64,000 bases of DNA, from the NCBI RefSeq assembly GCF_014947265.1, contig NZ_JADCNK010000007.1, positions 124,001 to 188,000 of the forward strand. Direction: 5' to 3'. Each line of letters starts with the position of its first letter. The first letter of the stretch is position 1. This DNA is from Pedobacter sp014947265. Lineage in GTDB: Bacteria > Bacteroidota > Bacteroidia > Sphingobacteriales > Sphingobacteriaceae. Position numbers and translations under genes: made by a program. The notes beneath the pieces were generated by a model. The model saw only the letters and a program-made list of their open reading frames with translations. It was not told the DNA's origin and did not search any database. Below are positions 8,733 through 17,636 of the stretch, piece by piece.

Positions 8733-9092
8733 TTGAAACATTCAACGTACAAATATCGCCGCGAAATTTTTACCCGCATATGGGGGATATTGGTATTAGC
8801 GGTATTTCTTAATGCAATGTTGTTAGAAAGTCTGCACCACCACGGAGCGAAAGAAATAACACATCATAATTCTCATTCAAAATACAATACGCAACTTGGT
8901 TCTGCAAAGTTAAAATGTAAACTCTGTGAGGTGCTGAAACACCAATCGCACTTTTTCTATCTGCCAGCACCCTTTGCATTGTTTTTACCATTAAATAAAC
9001 CAGGTGTTAAACCTTGCGCTTATTTGATCAAGCGTCCAGTTGCTTATATCCTATCTTATGCAAATAAAGGGCCGCCAGGTTTATTGGCCTAA
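8733..9092 (+). CDS. Small Cys/His-rich membrane-anchored protein
   Basis: A 119-aa protein starting at TTG: basic N-terminus, one membrane segment (about residues 15-31, IWGILVLAVFLNAMLL), then a His-rich stretch (SLHHHGAKEITHHNSH), a CKLCEVLKHQSHF motif and a C-terminal hydrophobic part ending NKGPPGLLA. The order of membrane segment, CxxC and terminal PP is reminiscent of DUF2946-type proteins found near TonB metal receptors, but I cannot confirm that family. The CxxC and His clusters suggest metal binding outside the cytoplasm. No in-frame ATG precedes the membrane segment; the first internal Met would delete it. It leads a cluster with an ABC transporter and a TonB receptor. Confidence 0.6.
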   Translation: MKHSTYKYRREIFTRIWGILVLAVFLNAMLLESLHHHGAKEITHHNSHSKYNTQLGSAKLKCKLCEVLKHQSHFFYLPAPFALFLPLNKPGVKPCAYLIKRPVAYILSYANKGPPGLLA

Positions 9093-9180
9093 TCACTAAA
9101 ACCAGTTTTTTTTATTTATCAGACAAATTCATTTTGTTTAATGTGCAGCTGTGCCGGCATGCGCTATACTCTTATATTTT

Positions 9181-9876
9181 ATGCTTCAAGCCATTTCATT
9201 ATCTAAAAATTACGGGGCTTACCAAGCCCTGAATCAACTTAATTTAACAGTTAACCCTGGCGAGGTATTTTGCCTCTTAGGCCAAAATGGTGCAGGAAAA
9301 ACAACGACCATTAATTTATTTCTCGGTTTTATTGAACCAAGTTCGGGTAAAATTTTAATTGACGGCAGGGAGTTGGACACACATGATAGCGAGCGCCGCA
9401 AACACCTCGCTTATATCCCTGAAGTGGTGATGCTTTATGGTAACTTGTCGGCCATTGAAAACCTTGATTACTTTTCCAAACTGGCAGGTTTTAATTATGG
9501 CACCAAAAGTTTGATCGGTTTTTTAAACCAATGTGGCCTACAAGAATCAGCTCACCACAAACAGCTATCTGGTTTTAGCAAGGGGATGCGCCAAAAGGTA
9601 GGTATTGCCATTGCCCTGGCTAAAAATGCAAAAATCATTTTAATGGACGAGCCCACCAGTGGCTTAGATCCAAAAGCAACAGCAGAGTTTACACAATTGG
9701 TTAAACAATTGTCTGCCGAAGGTAAATCCATCTTAATGGCTACGCACGACATTTTTAACGCGGTAAATGTGGGTTCTCACATCGGCATCATGAAACAGGG
9801 CGAATTGATCCATACCCTTAAAGCCAGCGAGATTAACGCAACCGACCTTCAGGAATTATACTTACAAACCATCTAA
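9181..9876 (+). CDS. ABC transporter ATP-binding protein
   Basis: A 231-aa ATPase with Walker A GQNGAGKTT (residues 34-42), signature LSGFSKGMRQK (about 129-139), Walker B IILMDEP with the catalytic Glu at 157, and the switch His in MATHD. It powers the two ABC-2 type permeases encoded downstream, after the receptor gene. The ATG chosen starts MLQAISLSKNYG, directly at the domain; an upstream GTG adds ten non-conserved residues. The subfamily resembles the NosF/CcmA-like export ATPases, so export or membrane remodelling is as likely as import. Confidence 0.9.
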   Translation: MLQAISLSKNYGAYQALNQLNLTVNPGEVFCLLGQNGAGKTTTINLFLGFIEPSSGKILIDGRELDTHDSERRKHLAYIPEVVMLYGNLSAIENLDYFSKLAGFNYGTKSLIGFLNQCGLQESAHHKQLSGFSKGMRQKVGIAIALAKNAKIILMDEPTSGLDPKATAEFTQLVKQLSAEGKSILMATHDIFNAVNVGSHIGIMKQGELIHTLKASEINATDLQELYLQTI

Positions 9877-9889
9877 AAAAATCCATTTC

Positions 9890-12397
9890 ATGTACCCAAA
9901 ATATAAGGCACTTCCTGGTGTCGTTACAATTTGTTTGCTTTTTTTGCTCAATTTATTTAACCTGCAAGCCAATGCCCAAATTAAAGTAAGCGGAAAGGTG
10001 ATTAATGCCCTGGATCAAGGCGTCCATAAAGCCACGATTAAATTTAAAAATGGCAAAGATCAGTTAAATACAATTAGCGATTCGTTAGGAAATTTCTCGC
10101 TTATCTTACCTAAAACTGCCAATTATGCTATCACCGTAAGCGCCATTGGTTATAGCAACTTTAATCAGATTTACCCTATCAATCAGACAGGCGATTTAAA
10201 TCTTGATGCCATTGTATTGCAAACTTCAAATGAAGAACTACAAACTGTTGAAGTAGTAGGTACCAACGGCAAAAAATATTACGGCAATTATTCCTTCTCA
10301 GCCACAAAAACGGCCACATTGAATAAAGACATTCCTCAGGCTATTTCTTCGGTTTCAAAAGAACTGATTGCCGACAGGCAGGCAGCTGTACTGGCTGATG
10401 CTGTTAAAAATGTAACCGGAGTATCGCAAAGCAGTTATTATAATCAATTCTCTATCAGAGGAATTAACCAGAATGAAGAAGGTGCTATTATTAATGGCAT
10501 GCGTACCCATCAATATTATTTTAACCAACCATTAACCAATAACCTCGAACGAATCGAAGTAATAAAAGGCCCTGCAAGTGCCACGTTTTCGAGCGTAGAC
10601 CCAGGGGGAAGTATTAATCTGGTTACTAAAAAACCACTGACTGAAGACCGCAAGGAAATCAGCATCTCAGCAGGAAGTTTTAGTACAATACGCGGCGCAT
10701 TAGATTTTACTGGTCCGTTAAATTCGGATAAAACACTGCTTTACCGGCTTAACCTCGGCTATGAAGACAGCAAAAGTTTCAGAGACCTGCAATATAGAAA
10801 GGGTTATATGATTGCTCCTTCATTTTCATACATCCCAAATGACCGTACCAGTTTAAATGTAGAGGTTGTAATGAACAACAGCAATTCGAGATTAGACCGT
10901 GGACAAGCTATTTTTGGCGCCATCGCCGGGCAAACCGATTTAAAAAGTACACCGATCAGTTTCAACATGGGTGCCAGCAACGACCGTTTTAACAGTCAGG
11001 ATTTAATGCTGATGACCAATTTTTCTCATCGTTTTAACCAGGATATTGTTTTCAATGTGGCTTATATGAAGCAAAACTGGAACGAAGATCTTTTGGAACA
11101 TCGAACCACCAATGCTTTTGGTGTTGATGAAAACAATCAACCGATCCCTACCCTTGCAGCCATGCGGGCAGTTCAGCGTCAGCAAAAGTGGCGTACCGAT
11201 AATCTAAGCACCTATTTCAGTATAAATGCCAATACGTTTAGCTTAAACCACAAACTGGTAATCGGCTACGATCGGATTAATACCCAAAAACTGCGTGGCG
11301 GTGGTGAAAATTCTGCACAGGGTTACCGGTTAAAAGACGGAACCATTGCAGCAAGGTACGATCCCACAAAAAAAGATCTCTATTTATTTAAAGTGGTAAA
11401 CGGCGTAAATGCACCTGTGCCCAACGTAGAACATTTTAACCTCGCCAACCCAAGTTATACGATTAAAAATTTAAGCGATTATATTTTTACCAAAACTGAA
11501 ATACCGCCAGCCTACAATTTAGTTAATGCCGTTTATTTTCAGGATCAGATCAAATATGACAAGCTTGCCTTAACCCTGGGCCTTAGACAGGAATGGTACG
11601 AAGATTACAGCAATTATGAACTGGCGACCCAGAAGAAAATTTATCAACATAAACTCTTGCCAAGAGTTGGGATAACATACGCGGTAACCACGAACATTAA
11701 CCTTTATGGAACTTATTTACAAGGTTACCAACCGCAGGGCAATACTTCAACTCTGGTAATTGTTCCGCCGCCTACAGGTTCCAATTTTAAACCATTAGAA
11801 AGTGATTTGAAGGAAATTGGTGCGAAATCTGAATGGCTGAATAAAAACCTGATGGTAAATGTTTCGGTTTTCGAAATTAACCAGAAAAACCTATTGATGA
11901 ATGCAAACGATCCTTTAGATGTAAACCGTTTAATTGAACGTGGTGCACAACGCAGCCGTGGTTTCGAATTCGAGGCTTCAGGTTTCATCAGACAGAACTG
12001 GCAGTTTAATGCAGGTTATAGTTATGTAGATGCCATTATTAAGGATGATTTCAACCCGGCTTTAATCGGTCAGCGTGTGCAGAACATACCAAAACACAGT
12101 GCCAGCTTATGGACGCGTTATAATTTTGAAACGCAACAGCTGAAAGGCATTGGTTTTGGTGCAGGCTTACAATATAGCGGTACTAAACTTCCGTTATACA
12201 TCAGAGATTTTACACTTCCGGCCTATACCCTTGTTGATGCCGCAATTTATTATTCGCCTGCAGGCGCTAAAGTACAGCTGGCCATAAACATGAACAACAT
12301 TTTAAATAAAACCTATTGGGTTGGGGCACAAAACTACCTACGCCTTTTCCCTGGCACACCAAGAAATGTAATGTTTAACGTAACTTATAGAATATAA
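9890..12397 (+). CDS. TonB-dependent siderophore-type receptor
   Basis: An 835-aa outer-membrane receptor with a signal peptide (ending NLQANA), a carboxypeptidase-regulatory-like domain (about residues 31-115), a plug with the siderophore-receptor pattern (DIPQAISSVSKELIADRQA, VTGVSQSSYYNQFSIRGI, ERIEVIKGPASATF) and a barrel ending PRNVMFNVTYRI. It belongs to the FhuA/FecA-like branch and not to SusC. It starts 13 bp after the ATPase gene and its stop shares a base with the next start (TAATG), so the genes are coupled. The ligand is probably a metal chelate, though not proven to be iron. Confidence 0.88.
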   Translation: MYPKYKALPGVVTICLLFLLNLFNLQANAQIKVSGKVINALDQGVHKATIKFKNGKDQLNTISDSLGNFSLILPKTANYAITVSAIGYSNFNQIYPINQTGDLNLDAIVLQTSNEELQTVEVVGTNGKKYYGNYSFSATKTATLNKDIPQAISSVSKELIADRQAAVLADAVKNVTGVSQSSYYNQFSIRGINQNEEGAIINGMRTHQYYFNQPLTNNLERIEVIKGPASATFSSVDPGGSINLVTKKPLTEDRKEISISAGSFSTIRGALDFTGPLNSDKTLLYRLNLGYEDSKSFRDLQYRKGYMIAPSFSYIPNDRTSLNVEVVMNNSNSRLDRGQAIFGAIAGQTDLKSTPISFNMGASNDRFNSQDLMLMTNFSHRFNQDIVFNVAYMKQNWNEDLLEHRTTNAFGVDENNQPIPTLAAMRAVQRQQKWRTDNLSTYFSINANTFSLNHKLVIGYDRINTQKLRGGGENSAQGYRLKDGTIAARYDPTKKDLYLFKVVNGVNAPVPNVEHFNLANPSYTIKNLSDYIFTKTEIPPAYNLVNAVYFQDQIKYDKLALTLGLRQEWYEDYSNYELATQKKIYQHKLLPRVGITYAVTTNINLYGTYLQGYQPQGNTSTLVIVPPPTGSNFKPLESDLKEIGAKSEWLNKNLMVNVSVFEINQKNLLMNANDPLDVNRLIERGAQRSRGFEFEASGFIRQNWQFNAGYSYVDAIIKDDFNPALIGQRVQNIPKHSASLWTRYNFETQQLKGIGFGAGLQYSGTKLPLYIRDFTLPAYTLVDAAIYYSPAGAKVQLAINMNNILNKTYWVGAQNYLRLFPGTPRNVMFNVTYRI

Positions 12398-13845
12398 TGT
12401 CAGCTAGAATAAGCACTATTGCGAAACAAACTTTTAAAGCCGCCTTTAACAATAGCGCCACCTTAGCCTTAACCCTTTTATTGGGTTTATCGCTCTGTTT
12501 GGCCACTTATGTTGGCTGGCAAAACTTTAAAACGCAAAATAATCAACGGCTCCATTATAAGGAGCTGGTAAGGGCACAATGGTTAGCCAAACCAGATAAA
12601 CATCCTCACAGGATGGCGCACTATGGCTACCTCGCCTTTCGCGAAAAACATGAACTCAGTTTCTTCGATTTTGGCATAGAAAGTTTCGCCGGGGTATCGA
12701 TTTTTTTAGAGGCACATAAACAGAATACCGTTAATTTTAGTGAAGCAGGTTTTACGAACGGTATGTTAAGCTTTGGCGAAATCAGTGTAGCCATGGTATT
12801 ACAACTATTGGTACCGCTGCTCATTTTCTTTTTGGGTTATAACAGCATATCGGCAGAACGCGAATCAGGGACTTTAAAAATCCTGTTGTGCCAGGATGTA
12901 AGCTGGAAACAACTCCTTTGGGGCAAAACTATAAGTATTATTGGCATTTGTCTTTCCATATTTATCCCACTTATATTGCTCACCATCTTGTTATGGGCAT
13001 CTTTAAGTCACTGGGAAATTAGTATGGATTCAGCCTTACGCCTGTTACTTCTGGTTTTATCTTATGCCATTTATTTTTTCATTATTTCGGCTATTACCGT
13101 TTTGGTTTCGGCCTTTGCGCGAAGTTCTAAATCAGCCTTAATTACCTTATTGGCCTGCTGGATATTTTTCATGGTCATTATGCCCCGTATTACTCAGGCG
13201 GTTGGTGTAAAGATCCATCCTTCGCCTTCTAAAATAGAATTTGCCGATGCCATTGCAGCTGATGTTCATCGGCAAGGCGATAGCCACGATCCCAATGACC
13301 CACATTATGCGGCCATTAAAGATTCACTGCTTAAAGCTTACGCGGTGGATGATGTAAAAAAACTCCCTTTTAACTATGGCGGTTATATTATGGCCGAAGG
13401 CGAAAAAATTACCTCAAAAATTTATAGTCAGCACCAAAATGAGCTGAACCATATTTTCGAAAAACAGAACAGCATTACTACCATTTCGGGTTTCTTAAAC
13501 CCTTATTTATTGCTGAAACATATTTCGATGGCCTTAACCGCATCCGATTTTAATACCTTCGTCGATTTTCAGCATCAGGCAGAGACCTATCGTTATCAAC
13601 TTGCTCAAAAGATGAATAAGCTGCAAATTGAAAAGATCAGCAATATTGCACCTGGAGAAGAAGAAAAACCTTTAGCCATCAGCAAGGCAAACTGGGCCGA
13701 ACAACCCGATTTCAATTACCATTTTAAAAAATTAGGTACTGTTTTGTCGAATGAGTTATTAGCGCTAAGTGCTTTAACCTTCTGGTTATTGGTTGCGGTT
13801 ATGTTGCTTCAATATTCAACCAAATGGATCAAAACGATATCGTAA
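12397..13845 (+). CDS. ABC-2 type permease (DUF3526-like), first copy
   Basis: A 482-aa membrane protein with an N-terminal membrane segment (ALTLLLGLSLCLATYVG), a large extracytoplasmic loop, then a block of five membrane helices beginning VAMVLQLLVPLLIFFLGYNS and the SAERESGTLKILL motif typical of ABC-2 permeases. A second large loop and a final helix follow. The layout fits the DUF3526 group. The start codon overlaps the receptor stop by one base. It should pair with the following permease as a heterodimer driven by the ATPase of this cluster. Confidence 0.8.
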   Translation: MSARISTIAKQTFKAAFNNSATLALTLLLGLSLCLATYVGWQNFKTQNNQRLHYKELVRAQWLAKPDKHPHRMAHYGYLAFREKHELSFFDFGIESFAGVSIFLEAHKQNTVNFSEAGFTNGMLSFGEISVAMVLQLLVPLLIFFLGYNSISAERESGTLKILLCQDVSWKQLLWGKTISIIGICLSIFIPLILLTILLWASLSHWEISMDSALRLLLLVLSYAIYFFIISAITVLVSAFARSSKSALITLLACWIFFMVIMPRITQAVGVKIHPSPSKIEFADAIAADVHRQGDSHDPNDPHYAAIKDSLLKAYAVDDVKKLPFNYGGYIMAEGEKITSKIYSQHQNELNHIFEKQNSITTISGFLNPYLLLKHISMALTASDFNTFVDFQHQAETYRYQLAQKMNKLQIEKISNIAPGEEEKPLAISKANWAEQPDFNYHFKKLGTVLSNELLALSALTFWLLVAVMLLQYSTKWIKTIS

Positions 13846-13850
13846 TAAAC

Positions 13851-15212
13851 ATGAAAAAAAGTAGATATAACCTTGAATTTAAATTGTTTTTTAGAAGTAG
13901 TTCCTCATGGATTGGGATCGTTGTGCTCCTGATAACAGGCTTTGCTGGCCTGTATTTCGGCAAAACCTTCGTCGCCAGGCAAAAGGCTGTAATTGAAAAA
14001 GCAGCATTGCTACAAAAGAAAAACACCATCAATAATATTAATCACTTTGGCAAAGATATTGGCCTGTTTTTTTTCCATAATAAGTTTACGCTGGCCAACG
14101 CACCGAACAACTGGGCTGCTTTTGCCAATGGGCAGCGAGATATCAATCCTTATTTAATTTCGGTAACCATGTTGGGTTTAGAAGGCCAACTTTATGATAC
14201 AGATATTAATAACCCTGTTAGCCTGCTTTTGGGCAATATGGATCTTAGTTTCGTTTATATCTTTTTATTCCCACTGGTTATTATTGCCTTTACCTACAAT
14301 CTTCTTTCAGAGCAAAAGGAAAGCGGCATTTGGTCGCTCTTAAGAGCACAAACCAATCAATCATTTCAGGTAATCTGGCAAAAATTTTTAGTCAGGCTAG
14401 TGGTAATTTTTACTGTTGCGCTGTTGCTATTATTTATAGCGATGCTTTATTTAGAACTCCCCCAAGATTTCACTTTCTTGTCGGTTACCGTACTCATTTT
14501 ACTTTATCTGACTTTTTGGTTTGCCATTTCATTTTTCTTCATCTCTCTAGGTAAATCTTCTAATTTTAATGCATCGGCGCTGATAGCAGTCTGGGTACTA
14601 CTCTGCATCGTAATTCCTGCATCTTTCAATCTTTTCCTTACCTGGAAATACCCGGTACCTGAAGCTTTGCAAAATGTGATCAACCAACGCGAAGGCTATC
14701 ATGAAAAGTGGGATATGGCTAAAGACGTAACCATGAAACCTTTTTTTGAACATTACCCCCAATTGAAGAAATATCCTTTTCCTGAGCAGAAAACCTTTAG
14801 CTGGTACTGGTATTATGCCATGCAGCAAATGGGCGATGACCAGGCAGCAACAAGCAGGTTTGCTATCGAAAAGAAACTCGCCAGCAGGCAATATTTCACC
14901 AATATCTTTGCATTTTTCTTTCCTACCATGCAAACTCAACTTGGGGTAAATAAAATGGCAGGATCTGATCTGGATACACATCTCGGCTTTCAACAGGCGG
15001 TCAGAAAATATCACGAGCAGATCCGCTTACATTTTTATCCGGCAATTTTTCTTAATCAATCAGTTGATAATACAGACATTAAAAATTATAAACTGGAAAA
15101 ATATAATCCGCAAGAGATTCCGTATATCTGGATTAACATGCTTTCGGTTTCACTGCTAACCATCATGATTATTGGCGCCACTGCCTTAAATTTAAAAAGG
15201 TTCAATAATTAA
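13851..15212 (+). CDS. ABC-2 type permease (DUF3526-like), second copy
   Basis: A 453-aa paralogue of the preceding permease with the same layout: N-terminal helix (SWIGIVVLLITGFAGLYFG), loop, a helix block starting VYIFLFPLVIIAFTYNLL with the matching SEQKESGIWSLLRA motif, and a final helix. I chose the ATG five bases after the previous stop (MKKSRYNLEF); an ATG nine codons earlier would overlap the upstream gene by 22 bp and is equally possible. Last gene of the cluster; a nested palindromic repeat follows it. Confidence 0.78.
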   Translation: MKKSRYNLEFKLFFRSSSSWIGIVVLLITGFAGLYFGKTFVARQKAVIEKAALLQKKNTINNINHFGKDIGLFFFHNKFTLANAPNNWAAFANGQRDINPYLISVTMLGLEGQLYDTDINNPVSLLLGNMDLSFVYIFLFPLVIIAFTYNLLSEQKESGIWSLLRAQTNQSFQVIWQKFLVRLVVIFTVALLLLFIAMLYLELPQDFTFLSVTVLILLYLTFWFAISFFFISLGKSSNFNASALIAVWVLLCIVIPASFNLFLTWKYPVPEALQNVINQREGYHEKWDMAKDVTMKPFFEHYPQLKKYPFPEQKTFSWYWYYAMQQMGDDQAATSRFAIEKKLASRQYFTNIFAFFFPTMQTQLGVNKMAGSDLDTHLGFQQAVRKYHEQIRLHFYPAIFLNQSVDNTDIKNYKLEKYNPQEIPYIWINMLSVSLLTIMIIGATALNLKRFNN

Positions 15213-15221
15213 CAGAATGGT

Positions 15222-15318
15222 CGTCATTGCGAGAAGGCTTTTTCAGCCGACGAAGCAATCTTTATAGCAAGTATTGCTAGCATGAAAGATTGCTTCGTCG
15301 TTCCTCCTCGCAATGACG
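15222..15318. repeat. Nested REP-like inverted repeat
   Basis: Outer arms CGTCATTGCGAG (15222-15233) and CTCGCAATGACG (15307-15318), middle arms CGACGAAGCAATCTTT (15248-15263) and AAAGATTGCTTCGTCG (15285-15300), and an innermost TAGCAA/TTGCTA pair are all perfect complements. The element lies between two genes that both end toward it, so it could also act as a bidirectional transcription stop. The remaining 117 bases to the next gene hold nothing I recognise. Confidence 0.85.
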
Positions 15319-15435
15319 TTTTATCGCGGACATACGCAACCTCAAATTCTACTAGCTAATCAATTGACTCTAAGGTATCAGATTTCCTTCAACCAATGAC
15401 AAATGGACAACTAACTAATGACCAATGAACCTCCC

Positions 15436-15903
15436 TTACAGCGGATAAGCAGTTTCACTTTTTGGCTCTGAAAGTACAAAATAGCTCTGCACGGTTGTAA
15501 TATTGGGGAGTGTTGCCAGTTTATTCCGTAAAAATTCGTGATAGGCATCCATATCTTTAGTTGCAATACGGAGAATAAAATCATGAGCGCCAGTCATTTG
15601 AAGGCATTCCATTACTTCCCCAAATTTAGAAACTTCGGTTTCGAATTCGATCAGGGTTTTAGCAGTATGTTCTTTCAGCAATACATGAGAGAAAGCAATC
15701 AGGTTTCTGTTTATTTTTTTCCGATCGAGAATCGCAACAATTCTTTTAATGTAACCTTGTTCCTTTAATCTCCTTATACGTTCGTGTATGGTTGCTATAG
15801 ATTTATGCAGCTTTAACGATATCTCTTTATGAGTCAGGGCGGCATCATGCTGCAGCAATTTTAATATTTCGATATCAACCTGATCTAAATCTCCGTGTAT
15901 CAT
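15436..15903 (-). CDS. Lrp/AsnC family transcriptional regulator
   Basis: A 155-aa protein with an N-terminal AsnC-type winged helix (residues 6-65, VDIEILKLLQHDAALTHKEI, then KSIATIHERIRRLKEQGYIKR) and a C-terminal RAM ligand domain (about 75-145, with VMECLQMTGAHDFILRIATKD). Such proteins sense amino acids and form octamers. It is divergent from the cysteine-synthase-family gene across about 196 bp, so that gene is its most likely target, with sulfur amino acids or related ligands as possible effectors (inference). Confidence 0.92.
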   Translation of the reverse strand: MIHGDLDQVDIEILKLLQHDAALTHKEISLKLHKSIATIHERIRRLKEQGYIKRIVAILDRKKINRNLIAFSHVLLKEHTAKTLIEFETEVSKFGEVMECLQMTGAHDFILRIATKDMDAYHEFLRNKLATLPNITTVQSYFVLSEPKSETAYPL

Positions 15904-16099
15904 GTATGCCTATGAATGAAAAAAAATATAATGGACATTAAAAAACTCAGCTTAAACTGAAATAAAAATCAATATTAGTCAAAAAAAACAGAAAATTTCT
16001 GTAAAAAATAACTTGTATTGACACAAATAAGAATAATAATGAATTTTACCGAAATTAAATTATTGGAAAAGCTTTCTATAATCGATTTAAAAAATAGCC

Positions 16100-17146
16100 A
16101 TGAGAACATTAACAGCAAATGAAATGACAGCTTCCAATATAGGAAAATTTGAACATTTATCGCTTCTGGTTGGTAACACACCAATGCTGGAGCTTACTTA
16201 TACTTACCAGGGAAGTATTGGTAAAATTTATGTTAAATGTGAGCATTACAACCTAACAGGCAGTATTAAGGATAGGATGGCGCTTTATACCTTGAAAAAA
16301 GCTTATGCTGAAGGCAAAATCAAAGCAGGAGACCGTATAGTTGAGGCTACGAGCGGTAACACCGGGATTGCATTCGCAGCAATAGGCAAAGCTTTAGGCC
16401 ATCCGGTAACCATCATAATGCCCAACTGGTTGAGCAAAGAGCGCATGGATATTATTAAAAGTTTAGGTGCTGAAATTATTCTGGTAAGCAAAGAAGAAGG
16501 TGGATTTATTGGTAGCATTAAACTTGCAGAAGAGATGGCCGAAAACAATCCGGATATCTTTTTACCAAAACAGTTCGAAAATATTGCCAATCCAGAAGCA
16601 CACGAACATACCACAGGAAAGGAAATCTGGGGCCAGTTAAAATTAAAAAATCTATCGCCAGATGCTTTTGTTGCCGGAGTAGGCACCGGAGGAACCATCA
16701 TGGGCGTAGGTAATTTTTTAAGAAAGCAAAATGCTGATATTAAAGTACACCCACTTGAACCTGCAGAATCACCTACTTTAACTACGGGTTATAAAGTAGG
16801 CAGCCACAGAATCCAGGGCATTTCTGATGAGTTCATTCCCGAAATTGTTAAACTGAGCGAACTGGATGAAGTGATACAGGTAAATGATGGTGATGCCATA
16901 CTAATGGCACAGAAACTTGCTGAGAAACTTGGTTTAGCGGTAGGCATATCATCAGGAGCCAATGTGATAGGTGCTATCAAACAACAGCAAAAAATGGGAA
17001 TTGACAGCTGCGTAGTGACCATCTTTTCGGATAGCAACAAGAAATATTTAAGTACCGATTTAATGAAGTTGGAACCAGTTAAAACAGGATACATTACCCC
17101 TGAAGTAGATTTTCTGGATTACCAGGCCTTTAGCAGATTACATTAA
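16100..17146 (+). CDS. PLP-dependent cysteine synthase family protein
   Basis: A 348-aa fold-type II PLP enzyme. GNTPMLEL opens the domain, the PLP lysine sits in TGSIKDRMA, the substrate loop is EATSGNTGIAFA and the phosphate-binding loop is GVGTGGTIMG; GISSGAN follows near the C-terminus. All catalytic motifs of O-acetylserine sulfhydrylase and cystathionine beta-synthase are kept, but there is no C-terminal CBS domain. About 35 residues after the core are less typical. Since it is divergent from an AsnC-type regulator, a specialised role (cysteine, cystathionine or another beta-substituted amino acid) is possible and the exact reaction is uncertain. Confidence 0.85.
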   Translation: MRTLTANEMTASNIGKFEHLSLLVGNTPMLELTYTYQGSIGKIYVKCEHYNLTGSIKDRMALYTLKKAYAEGKIKAGDRIVEATSGNTGIAFAAIGKALGHPVTIIMPNWLSKERMDIIKSLGAEIILVSKEEGGFIGSIKLAEEMAENNPDIFLPKQFENIANPEAHEHTTGKEIWGQLKLKNLSPDAFVAGVGTGGTIMGVGNFLRKQNADIKVHPLEPAESPTLTTGYKVGSHRIQGISDEFIPEIVKLSELDEVIQVNDGDAILMAQKLAEKLGLAVGISSGANVIGAIKQQQKMGIDSCVVTIFSDSNKKYLSTDLMKLEPVKTGYITPEVDFLDYQAFSRLH

Positions 17147-17170
17147 TCAACATAACCAATAAACCACAAC

Positions 17171-17620
17171 ATGAAAAAAATCATCTTTTTGTTCTGTACT
17201 GTATGCCTGATTAGCCTTAGTGCATATAGCCAAATTTTAAAACCCGTAACCTGGAGTTATGCCGCAAAAAAAACCGGCCCAAATACAGCTACTGTTTTCA
17301 TCAAAGCTTCGGTAGATCAGGGCTGGCACCTCTATTCACAATTTGTTAAAGACGGAGGTCCTGTTAAAACAACCTTTACTTTTCCTGCATCCGGCGGTTA
17401 TACCCTGGTTGGAAAAACAATCGAACCAAAAGCAATAACCAAGTTCGAATCTACTTTTAAAATGGATGTAAGCTACTTCGAAAAGTCGGTAGTTTTTCAA
17501 CAAAAAGTGAAGCTAAAAGGGAAAACTGCAACCATTAAAGGCAACGTAGAGTTTATGGTATGCGATGATAAGCAATGTTTACCGCCAGAGCAGGTCGAAT
17601 TTAGTATTCCTGTAAAATAA
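17171..17620 (+). CDS. DsbD alpha-domain protein, periplasmic
   Basis: A 149-aa secreted protein (signal peptide ending SAYSQ) with the immunoglobulin-like fold of the DsbD N-terminal domain: GWHLYSQFVKDGGPVKTTFTF near the middle and the redox pair C131 and C136 in MVCDDKQCLPPE, equivalent to the two reactive cysteines of nDsbD. It should accept electrons from the membrane DsbD protein encoded 16 bp downstream and pass them to periplasmic thiol proteins. In Escherichia coli this domain is fused to DsbD; here it is a separate gene. Confidence 0.85.
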   Translation: MKKIIFLFCTVCLISLSAYSQILKPVTWSYAAKKTGPNTATVFIKASVDQGWHLYSQFVKDGGPVKTTFTFPASGGYTLVGKTIEPKAITKFESTFKMDVSYFEKSVVFQQKVKLKGKTATIKGNVEFMVCDDKQCLPPEQVEFSIPVK

Positions 17621-17636
17621 TAGCATTACCAAGACT

